From Alphaproteobacteria bacterium UBA7488 (GTDB lineage: Bacteria; Pseudomonadota; Alphaproteobacteria; CAAHEQ01; UBA3637), in contig DLOI01000026.1 in the NCBI GenBank assembly GCA_002477185.1, positions 33,524 through 38,631 on the forward strand: a stretch of 5,108 bases of DNA. Reading direction: 5' to 3'. The notes beneath the pieces were generated by a model. It saw nothing but the letters and a program-made list of their open reading frames with translations. It was not told the origin of the DNA and searched no databases. Positions 1 to 4,898 of this stretch are shown here, piece by piece (position 1 is the stretch's first letter; each line of letters opens with the position of its first letter). The position numbers and the translations under genes are program-made.

Positions 1-2
1 CT

Positions 3-848
3 ATTGCTCTGACCGACCATGACAGCGCCGACGGGCTGACTCAGTTTCAATCCGCTGCAAAACTATATCCCGATTTGTTGGTACTAAATGGGGCCGAATT
101 GGGTATCGATTTTAAAGGGGATGAATACTTGTCACAACTGCCCGATAAGCCAGTCGTTGAAATTATTGCAATGAATTTTCAAGATACAGAACCATTTTGT
201 GCCTGGGGAAAACGCATTAACCATTATCGTGAAGAAGCCAATATCAAACGCGTTGAAAAATTGCGCGCTCTTGGGATGGACATTTGCTTTGACGATGTGA
301 TTTACGATGAAAACGGCCATAAGCGCAATATGGTCGGGAAGCCGCATATTGCAGCTGCCCTTTTGAAAAAACGATACATTTCATCAATGCAAGAAGCATT
401 TGAAAAATATTTGAACAAAGGGTTGCCGGCCTACGTAAAGCAACAAAACCCGAATGAAATCGAAACATTGGATTTTATTTTACAAAACGGCGCCATTCCG
501 ATTATGCCGCATCCATGCCTAACCAAAACAAAAGGGCAGGATTTATATAATCTAATCAAATATTTAAAAAAGAACGGCTTAATGGGTATTGAAGTTTTCC
601 ATTCTGAGCACACACCGGCACAAATGAAAGAATATTTTGAAATTGCCAAGGATTTAAATTTAATCATTTCCGGCGGTTCCGATTTTCACGGAAGAAACAA
701 ACCGGATATTGAACTAGGCATCGGCAAAGGAAATTTGAATATTCCTGACAGTGTGTTGGAGCCGATTTTGGCACGCAGTTTCCGCCATATTAATTATCAA
801 AGCATTGAAAAAGCTTTAACTGCAAATGCTTATCGTTTCCATCAATGA
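3..848 (+). CDS. PHP-domain phosphoesterase, YciV/TrpH (RNase AM)-like; 5' end cut by window edge
   Basis: The frame is open from base 3 to the TGA at 846-848, giving 281 visible residues. Roughly 30 N-terminal residues, including the first His-x-His motif expected in this family, lie outside the window. Visible PHP motifs in order are LTDHD (residues 3-7), GAE (about 31-33), KPHIA in mid-protein, MPHP, and SGGSDFHG near the C-terminus. These supply the Asp/His/Glu ligands of a multinuclear metal centre. The conserved family order (ALTDHD, G-x-E, PHIA, AHP-like, GSDFHG) matches the YciV/TrpH branch. Characterised members of that branch act as 3',5'-nucleotide bisphosphate phosphatases or 5'-3' exoribonucleases on short RNA, probably in the cytoplasm. 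No signal peptide or membrane segment is visible in the part present. A TTG at 75 is not the start, because the conserved LTDHD motif lies upstream of it. The family call is firm; the exact substrate is inferred. Confidence 0.92.
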   Translation: MALTDHDSADGLTQFQSAAKLYPDLLVLNGAELGIDFKGDEYLSQLPDKPVVEIIAMNFQDTEPFCAWGKRINHYREEANIKRVEKLRALGMDICFDDVIYDENGHKRNMVGKPHIAAALLKKRYISSMQEAFEKYLNKGLPAYVKQQNPNEIETLDFILQNGAIPIMPHPCLTKTKGQDLYNLIKYLKKNGLMGIEVFHSEHTPAQMKEYFEIAKDLNLIISGGSDFHGRNKPDIELGIGKGNLNIPDSVLEPILARSFRHINYQSIEKALTANAYRFHQ

Positions 849-995
849 TAAATATATTAGGACAAATTGAACGTTTTTCATAATCTGTGCCGTTGATTTG
901 AATATTCAATTAAAAAACAACGTCCGCTTTTTATTGAAGTTTCTTGATTTTAACTTTATACATTTGTTAAATGAGTTATTTTCCAACTAAATGAG
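849..995. other. Convergent intergenic spacer with two weak A/T-rich hairpins
   Basis: This A/T-rich spacer lies between two converging genes. It holds two imperfect inverted repeats. One pairs 863-873 with 891-900 (CAAAT and AACG arms, with a small internal loop). The other pairs 905-916 with 928-938 (TTCAAT plus AAAAA against TTTTTATTGAA, one bulged base). Neither has the GC-rich stem of a textbook intrinsic terminator, although the second has A-rich and T-rich sides that could serve both strands. Termination function is a weak inference. Confidence 0.35.
905..938. terminator. Possible weak bidirectional terminator hairpin
   Basis: An inverted repeat pairs TTCAAT (905-910) with ATTGAA (933-938) and AAAAA (912-916) with TTTTT (928-932), with T911 bulged and an 11-nt loop. 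Its position between convergent PHP and coaE genes is right for a shared terminator. The stem is almost all A/T, so folding energy would be low. The call rests mainly on position. Confidence 0.22.
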
Positions 996-1001
996 CTATT
1001 T
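968..1001. repeat. Imperfect direct repeat across the coaE stop codon
   Basis: TAAATGAGTTATTT (968-981) recurs 20 bp later as TAAATGAGCTATTT (988-1001), with one mismatch in 14. The second copy covers the coaE stop codon. Read on the minus strand, each copy carries a stop codon at the same relative place (TAG in the gene, TAA in the downstream copy). This looks like a small tandem duplication of the gene end. Confidence 0.5.
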
Positions 1002-1589
1002 GCCGCGTTTTTTAATTTCCAGCACAATATCTTGCACTTGTTTAATTAAATTTTCCATGTTGTCCGAAATAACGCGATAGGTTGATTTTGCCATTTTTTC
1101 TTCAATCGGCATTTGATTTTGCAAAATGGTTTTAAACTTTTGTTCGGTCATGCCGGGACGGGCCATAAAACGTTCGCGTTGCATTGTTTTTGGCACAAAC
1201 ACGCATATAATGCTGTCGCAAAACCCTTCCATATGCGTTTCAAACAATAACGGAACATCTATCACAACTAAATGTTCCCCTTGAGCTTTATAGTATGCTA
1301 ACTTTTGATTGATGGCTTGATGAACAAATGGCAACGTTAAGGATTCTATTTCGCGTAACTTGGTCAAATCCCCCATGACAAGGTCGGACAGTTTCCGTCG
1401 GTTAAGCAAACCCGAATCAAATGCATCGGGAAATATTTTCATGAGACATGATTTCAGCTGTTCATTGTGAACTTGAACTTGATGCACAATTTGATCACAA
1501 TCAATTACAGTAATGCCCATCTGGCTTAAAACACCCGAAGTGGTCGATTTTCCCGATGCTACGCCACCTGTCAATCCGATAATATGCAT
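996..1589 (-). CDS. coaE: Dephospho-CoA kinase
   Basis: This enzyme phosphorylates the ribose 3'-OH of dephospho-CoA with ATP, the last step of coenzyme A synthesis, in the cytoplasm. The protein begins MHIIGLTGGVASGKST, whose Walker A P-loop (residues 8-16) is the CoaE signature. IDCDQIV (29-35) matches the family's I-D-x-D motif, PLLFE the conserved core, and the Arg-rich stretch RERFMAR the lid. A Q-x-P-x-x-x-K motif follows. The usual A-D near the C-terminus reads S-T here, a mild deviation. Length is 197 residues, normal for the family. The start chosen is ATG at 1589. A purine-rich AAGGG (1597-1601) sits 7 nt before it and only 4 nt before the adjacent ATG at 1592. A longer frame from ATG 1619 would add ten residues (MKPCCEKGIM) unlike the family and lacks a ribosome site. 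A promoter lies at 1674-1702. Read-through from the GNAT gene is also possible, since no terminator separates them. Confidence 0.96.
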   Translation of the reverse strand: MHIIGLTGGVASGKSTTSGVLSQMGITVIDCDQIVHQVQVHNEQLKSCLMKIFPDAFDSGLLNRRKLSDLVMGDLTKLREIESLTLPFVHQAINQKLAYYKAQGEHLVVIDVPLLFETHMEGFCDSIICVFVPKTMQRERFMARPGMTEQKFKTILQNQMPIEEKMAKSTYRVISDNMENLIKQVQDIVLEIKKRGK

Positions 1590-1611
1590 CATAATTCCCT
1601 TTTCACAACAT

Positions 1612-1650
1612 GGCTTCATTTACAATACGATTAGCAGATAAATGAATGCC
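1612..1650 (-). promoter_or_regulatory. Hairpin in the coaE leader
   Basis: GGCTTCATTTA (1612-1622) pairs with TAAATGAATGCC (1639-1650): eleven base pairs, one bulged base and a 16-nt loop. It falls between the predicted coaE transcription start near 1667 and the ribosome-binding site at 1597-1601. The visible structure is clear, but a regulatory role is speculative. It does not match a riboswitch I recognise. Confidence 0.35.
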
Positions 1651-1673
1651 TCGGCTTATTAAAAGTAGTAGTT

Positions 1674-1702
1674 TTTATACCATATTGTTTTTAATTTGTC
1701 AA
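1674..1702 (-). promoter_or_regulatory. Sigma70-type promoter for coaE
   Basis: On the minus strand, TTGACA (1702-1697) is followed after 17 bp by TATAAA (1679-1674). This is a consensus -35 box, optimal spacing and a near-consensus -10. It lies just downstream of the GNAT stop codon, so coaE probably has its own transcript with a leader of roughly 75-80 nt. The prediction comes from sequence alone. Confidence 0.68.
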
Positions 1703-1748
1703 TTTTGGCGGCAGATTCTTTATCATTCGCGATAAGACCTAAACATTT

Positions 1749-2291
1749 TTAATCATCGTCTTTCAACTTGGAAAAAACGGCAACATCGCAAAATTTCCCG
1801 TCAAAAAATTCAGCCTGGCGCAAAATCCCGTCAAACCGATAATTCAAACGCCGTGCCACCGCGACGGATTTTTTGTTTTCAACATTGGCATAAATTTCCA
1901 ACCTGTGTCCGCCTGCATCAAAAAACATTTCTTCCAATAATAATAAAGCCTTGGCAATCACACCTTTTCCGGTTTGGTTTTTATCTAAAAAATAGCTAAC
2001 CTCCCCCGTTTTATTGCCATAACGTATTTTGAGGCCGACATATCCCATTAACTTGTTATTATAATCAAAAATAAAATAATAATAGCCGTTGCCTTTTTTC
2101 CAAGCTTCTTTATGATAATCAATATGCGTATTGGCACTCTCAAGAGTTATCAAAGTCGCCGTCATCGGTATATATTTGAATTCTTTGATATTTTTTGACA
2201 CAAGCGTCACCAATTTAGGTGCATAGCATTTGTGTATGACCGCCCGCAAAATAAAATCTTCAGTCACAATTTCTTTTGGGAAAACTACCAT
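1749..2291 (-). CDS. GNAT-family N-acetyltransferase, RimJ/RimL-like
   Basis: This is a predicted acetyl-CoA-dependent N-acetyltransferase of 180 residues, typical of the single-domain RimJ/RimL type that acetylates protein N-termini or small amines. An N-terminal strand reads TEDFILRAV. The mid-protein YYYFIFDYNNKLMGYVGL is the usual beta hairpin. EVSYFLDKNQTGKGVIAKAL contains the acetyl-CoA-binding motif A (Q-x-x-G-K-G). The C-terminal ENKKSVAVARRLNYRFDG is the family's N-x-x-S-x-x-x-A-x-x-x-G/N-F motif. No membrane segment or signal peptide is seen, so it should be cytoplasmic. The ATG at 2291 has AAAAGGA (2304-2298) 6 nt upstream and its own promoter. It is transcribed divergently from the Mic60-like locus and in the same direction as coaE, 159 nt upstream of it. 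The substrate cannot be told from sequence. Confidence 0.9.
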   Translation of the reverse strand: MVVFPKEIVTEDFILRAVIHKCYAPKLVTLVSKNIKEFKYIPMTATLITLESANTHIDYHKEAWKKGNGYYYFIFDYNNKLMGYVGLKIRYGNKTGEVSYFLDKNQTGKGVIAKALLLLEEMFFDAGGHRLEIYANVENKKSVAVARRLNYRFDGILRQAEFFDGKFCDVAVFSKLKDDD

Positions 2292-2311
2292 TTTTCGTCC
2301 TTTTGAGATAA

Positions 2312-2339
2312 ATTATATCACACCCATTTCATATGTCAA
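2312..2339 (-). promoter_or_regulatory. Strong sigma70-type promoter for the GNAT gene
   Basis: On the minus strand a consensus -35 TTGACA (2339-2334) is followed after 16 bp by a consensus -10 TATAAT (2317-2312). The predicted transcription start is near 2305, giving a very short leader that still includes the AAAAGGA ribosome site. Confidence 0.75.
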
Positions 2340-2410
2340 TCCTCCGAGCAACAGGTCGAACACATATAGATGCAATACACAATTAAACCAGTCAAAAAGC
2401 AATTTTATAC

Positions 2411-2439
2411 TTGATTTCATCTGATTTTACTTTTATAAT
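2411..2439 (+). promoter_or_regulatory. Sigma70-type promoter for the Mic60-like/hemY locus
   Basis: TTGATT (2411-2416), a 17-bp spacer and consensus TATAAT (2434-2439) form a good promoter. Initiation is expected near 2446, almost on top of the upstream ATG at 2448. That favours the downstream ATG at 2469 as the real start of the first gene. The stretch between this promoter and the divergent GNAT promoter (2340-2410) shows no other element I can name. Confidence 0.7.
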
Positions 2440-2468
2440 TTCATCGTATGAAACGGGAGCATCCAAGT

Positions 2469-2852
2469 ATGGCAAAAAAAGAAAAAAAAATTCAAGAACA
2501 GCAAAATCAAACGCCTGCCTTAACGGCTGAAAAAACAAAGACTCAAAAAAGCGCCCGCGCCAGATGGTTTTTTCGATTAATAATCGTCATATTGGTCGGG
2601 GCTTTGGTATTTGGCATTTATTATAACCTTAAAGCACATCAAGAAAATATGCGTGCCAAAACAAATCGTCCGAAAACGACATTTGTCGCACCCCGCCCGA
2701 CTAAAGTTATTCCGATTAAACCCGATGTAATTGATATTGAGGTTGAACCTGTTGCTTTACATCCCCAAAATAAGGTAACTGCTGCGGGAGATACGGCAAA
2801 ATCGGATGCGAATTCCGTAAAATGCGGTTTGGCCGGGTCATATCCGATATGA
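2469..2852 (+). CDS. N-terminal fragment of a Mic60/mitofilin-like inner-membrane protein (truncated in this orientation)
   Basis: This 127-residue frame has a Lys/Gln-rich cytoplasmic N-terminus, a single transmembrane helix at about residues 33-53 (WFFRLIIVILVGALVFGIYY), then a Pro/Val-rich periplasmic stretch. That is the N-terminal layout of alphaproteobacterial mitofilin-like proteins, and the locus lies upstream of hemY as in that class. The start is ATG 2469, with GGGAG (2455-2459) 9 nt upstream. An alternative ATG at 2448 lies at the predicted transcript start and has no ribosome site. The last eight codons (SVKCGLAGSYPI region, from about 2814) run across the left inverted-repeat arm into the inverted segment and read its antisense strand until TGA 2850-2852. 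The natural C-terminus is therefore probably not this one. With no coiled coil or mitofilin domain attached, the piece is unlikely to work as a full Mic60. The family call is inferred from architecture and the downstream fragment. Confidence 0.7.
   Translation: MAKKEKKIQEQQNQTPALTAEKTKTQKSARARWFFRLIIVILVGALVFGIYYNLKAHQENMRAKTNRPKTTFVAPRPTKVIPIKPDVIDIEVEPVALHPQNKVTAAGDTAKSDANSVKCGLAGSYPI
2815..2829 (+). repeat. Left arm of a 15-bp perfect inverted repeat
   Basis: CCGTAAAATGCGGTT is matched exactly by its reverse complement at 3098-3112. Identity stops on both sides (T2814 versus C3113, T2830 versus T3097). The arm has partial dyad symmetry of its own: half-sites CCGTA and TGCGG around AAA, with one mismatch. 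That would suit a recombinase site, but this is an inference. Confidence 0.9.
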
Positions 2853-3082
2853 GGTAACTCAGCGTCTTGTTGCGGTTGACGGCTGGTATCGCCAAGTACG
2901 CGGGCAGTATTATTGGAATCGGCAACAGTTTCGATTTCAATATCGGCCCTATTCAGAGCTGTTACACCGGGCTCAGATATGATAATATCGGCATGTTCTT
3001 GGGGTGCAACGATAATCGGGGATGACGTTTGAACTGATGTATTTGTATTGGTTTGGAGTTCGTCATAAGGTTCATTGGTCAT
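2816..3082 (-). pseudogene. Inverted coding segment: linker of the Mic60-like protein, now antisense
   Basis: On the minus strand 89 codons, from ATG 3082 to the Thr codon at 2818-2816, encode a Thr/Asn/Pro/Gln/Glu-rich stretch ending HIGYDPAKPHFT. Composition and codon choice look like a real periplasmic linker. There is no ribosome site before the ATG, and in-frame codons continue upstream of it (AVTVPAT), so this is an internal part of a larger protein rather than a gene start. If the region between the repeat arms is turned round, this frame continues without a stop into AADALQLRDNFL and the C-terminal domain encoded from 3112. The minus-strand frame physically stays open to 2639, but the part beyond 2815 lies antisense to the N-terminal fragment and does not look like protein. 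I therefore end the real coding piece at the arm. Confidence 0.75.
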
Positions 3083-3097
3083 TGTGGCAGGAACCGT
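2830..3097. other. Putative invertible (or inverted) DNA segment, 268 bp between repeat arms
   Basis: The segment is bounded by 15-bp perfect inverted repeats (2815-2829 and 3098-3112) and interrupts the Mic60-like gene. Its coding strand is opposite to both flanking gene pieces. Flipping it removes the TAA at 3097-3099 that now blocks the C-terminal frame. It replaces this with AAA codons and yields a 253-residue frame from ATG (now at 3082) to the stop at 3606. No recombinase gene is present nearby. Switching in vivo is inferred, not shown. Confidence 0.75.
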
Positions 3098-3112
3098 AAC
3101 CGCATTTTACGG
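3098..3112 (-). repeat. Right arm of the 15-bp perfect inverted repeat
   Basis: AACCGCATTTTACGG is the exact reverse complement of 2815-2829. In the plus-strand C-terminal frame this arm encodes P-H-F-T and joins directly to AADALQL. In the present orientation the codon just before (3097-3099) is TAA. Confidence 0.9.
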
Positions 3113-3186
3113 CGGCAGATGCCTTACAGCTTAGGGATAATTTTTTATCCGAGGAACCTTGCGGCGATAGTTTAAGGAAGTTGATT

Positions 3187-3606
3187 ATGTCCGATAATCA
3201 ATCACAGGCTGCGCAAGATGTAATCAAGGATACTTCCTATTTTTGTTTTGCAACAACAAATGTGCAAAACGAACTTAAAAATCTATTTTTAAAATCCAAA
3301 AAAGAAGCACTCATCCGGTATTATAAAGAACACGATGCACGTTGGAAATACCGTTTGAAAAAAGTTTTTGTTTCTTTAATTAAAGTTCGAAACTTAAATC
3401 CTATAGGCGATACGGTACCGGATTTATTGGATCGCGCTCACAATGCGTTAATGGCAAAAAACATGACGTTAACTTTGGAAACGCTTTCAAAATTGCCCGA
3501 CAATATCCGACCGGTGTTTACGGAATTTACGCAAAAAACAAACAATTTTGTCAAAGCTAAAGCGGCACTGGATGCTTTAATTTTATCTTACGCCAAAGGA
3601 GAATAA
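3187..3606 (+). CDS. C-terminal (mitofilin) domain fragment of the Mic60-like protein
   Basis: The frame is open from 3100 and reads PHFTAADALQLRDNFL and then the rest of the domain to TAA 3604-3606. Motifs typical of the C-terminal domain of alphaproteobacterial mitofilin/Mic60-like proteins are visible. These are an ALQLRDNF-like helix before the given start, a W-x4-KK-x5-LIKVRN segment, a DLLDRAHNALMAKNM helix pair, LSKLPDNIRP, and a terminal KAKAALDALI. In this family the domain is periplasmic and contributes to membrane architecture and contacts with outer-membrane assembly. As the sequence stands, translation could start at ATG 3187, with AAGGAAG (3174-3180) 6 nt upstream, or at TTG 3181. 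Either would give a domain without a membrane anchor and without its first helix. The intact gene would instead arrive from upstream through the flipped linker. The stop is one base before hemY, whose ribosome site lies in the last codons, indicating an operon. Confidence 0.8.
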   Translation: MSDNQSQAAQDVIKDTSYFCFATTNVQNELKNLFLKSKKEALIRYYKEHDARWKYRLKKVFVSLIKVRNLNPIGDTVPDLLDRAHNALMAKNMTLTLETLSKLPDNIRPVFTEFTQKTNNFVKAKAALDALILSYAKGE

Positions 3607-3607
3607 C

Positions 3608-4795
3608 ATGATCAGACTTTTTTTAATTATTGCGGGCGTTATTCTGATTGGTTTTTTAATCATAAATGATTCTTATAACCTGTCCATCACAACAATGGGA
3701 TATGAATTTTCGTTTTCAATCGCTTTGTTGATTGTGGCGTTGATTTTGTTTTTCTATATTATCCATTTACTCAAAAAACCGTTTAAATGGTTTGCGGGCT
3801 ATCGCACGCGCCGCATGCAAAAGACCTTCATCAAAAAGGAAAATGTGTTGACAAAGGCTTTAACAACAGTTTTGGATGGCAATAACGAAGAAGCCAAAGA
3901 GGTCTTGGCAAAACGCAAAGCCTTATTTTCTAAGGGGTCAACCGAACAATTACTATTTGATGCGTTGTTTGCTCCGCGTGCAGCCGTTTTTGAACAACTC
4001 AAAACCAACAAATCCACCGAACTTGCCGGTATTCGCGGCCTTTATATGGAAGCCAAAAATAAAGGCGATGTTGCCGAACAATCTCAATTATTGGAAACAG
4101 GTTTATCCAAATACCCGAACGTATTATGGTTACTGCAAGAACAATTGGAGTTACAACTGATGCAAGACGATTGGGACGGCGCTTTGGTCACATTGGAACT
4201 TTTGAATGTAAAAAAGGCGTTGGGCAAAGCAGAATATATTTCCAAAAAATCTTGTATTTTGTATAAGCTCGGCCGTTTATCCGAAGCTTTCAATTGGGCA
4301 CCTGATAATCCGATTATCGCTATTGCGTATGCGGGTGAAAATCCTAAAAAAGCAGCGGACATTTTGAAAAAATCTTGGAATTTGATGCCTTGTTGGGATA
4401 CCTACTTAGCATTTAAAGCTTTAATTCAAAAGGAAAACCGCACAGGGCAGATGAAAGCTGTTGAAAAATTCGTCGCAAAAAATGCCAATGCCAAATTATC
4501 CTTGTTAGCCGTCGTGGACATTGCTATTGACAATAATCTGTGGGGTGTTGCTAAAGAAACATTGCAAGTCGCATTAAATTCGTATGCTTTAACCTATCAA
4601 ATGGCAATGATGATGGCAACGATTGAACGCAACGGATGGCATCATGAAGAAGCGGCCCAAGAATGGGAAGAAAAAGCCGAATATGCCGATCGTACGCCCA
4701 TTTGGATGTGCCGCAACTGTAACCATGCAACACCTGAATGGGATGTCAAATGTTCAATTTGTAATTCATGCGGCGAAATTTCCTACCACATGTAA
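3608..4795 (+). CDS. hemY: HemY-type heme biosynthesis-associated membrane TPR protein
   Basis: This 395-residue protein has two N-terminal transmembrane helices, at about residues 1-20 and 33-54, forming the HemY_N region. A Lys/Arg-rich loop (KKPFKWFAGYRTRRMQ) and an all-helical tetratricopeptide-like body follow. It ends in a Cys cluster: C368, C371, C382, C385 and C388, a zinc-ribbon-like tail also known from alphaproteobacterial HemY proteins. Length equals the family norm (about 400). It is an inner-membrane protein associated genetically with heme biosynthesis; its biochemical role is not settled, and it is not the protoporphyrinogen oxidase that shares the name HemY in Gram-positive bacteria. 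ATG 3608 follows AAAGGAG (3596-3602) and lies one base after the stop of the Mic60-like gene, implying co-transcription and perhaps translational coupling. Disruption of the upstream gene could therefore affect its expression. Confidence 0.9.
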   Translation: MIRLFLIIAGVILIGFLIINDSYNLSITTMGYEFSFSIALLIVALILFFYIIHLLKKPFKWFAGYRTRRMQKTFIKKENVLTKALTTVLDGNNEEAKEVLAKRKALFSKGSTEQLLFDALFAPRAAVFEQLKTNKSTELAGIRGLYMEAKNKGDVAEQSQLLETGLSKYPNVLWLLQEQLELQLMQDDWDGALVTLELLNVKKALGKAEYISKKSCILYKLGRLSEAFNWAPDNPIIAIAYAGENPKKAADILKKSWNLMPCWDTYLAFKALIQKENRTGQMKAVEKFVAKNANAKLSLLAVVDIAIDNNLWGVAKETLQVALNSYALTYQMAMMMATIERNGWHHEEAAQEWEEKAEYADRTPIWMCRNCNHATPEWDVKCSICNSCGEISYHM

Positions 4796-4898
4796 CATAT
4801 GATATGTAATGAGCTGTCCAAGCGGGATATTTCAAACTGGAATCAAGCATGTTTAACATTTGATTTGTACCATATTGAATGTGGGGTGGAAATATTGA
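4796..4898. other. Intergenic region between hemY and the DUF167 gene
   Basis: This 103-nt A/T-rich gap starts with a 13-nt palindrome (ACATAT-G-ATATGT, 4795-4807) that overlaps the last base of the hemY stop codon. I see no intrinsic terminator and no convincing promoter. The downstream gene may be read from the same transcript. Confidence 0.4.

Noticed and set aside
1680..1748. Terminator after the GNAT gene
   Set aside because: Only a 5-bp TTATC/GATAA stem with no T-run; this stretch is better explained by the coaE promoter.
2230..2424. Plus-strand 64-codon open frame over the divergent promoters
   Set aside because: It overlaps the GNAT 5' end antisense, spans both promoters, has no ribosome site and resembles no family.
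2639..2815. Minus-strand open frame continuing past the inverted linker
   Set aside because: It is antisense to the N-terminal Mic60-like piece. Composition changes past the repeat arm to Ser/Thr/Gly-rich shadow sequence, and the plus-strand frame there is the plausible one.
2773..2860. Direct repeat AGGTAACT at 2773-2780 and 2853-2860
   Set aside because: Only 8 bp long, within expectation for the region, and it does not align with the inversion boundaries.
2716..2940. Minus-strand 74-codon open frame
   Set aside because: It is a different frame from the linker, crosses the repeat arm and has no recognisable protein features; a shadow of the real coding frames.
3135..3150. Hairpin GGATAA-TTTT-TTATCC as a terminator
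   Set aside because: It is a 6-bp A/T-rich stem inside coding sequence (LRDNFLSEE) with no T-run after it; probably incidental.
3876..4362. Open frames inside hemY on either strand (3876-4160 plus, 4084-4362 minus)
   Set aside because: hemY is a full-length, well-supported gene through this region; these are out-of-frame shadows.
4840..4880. Possible promoter for the DUF167 gene
   Set aside because: T/A-rich hexamers are present (TTTAAC, TTGATT, CATATT), but none pair at a 16-18 bp spacing with a believable -10.
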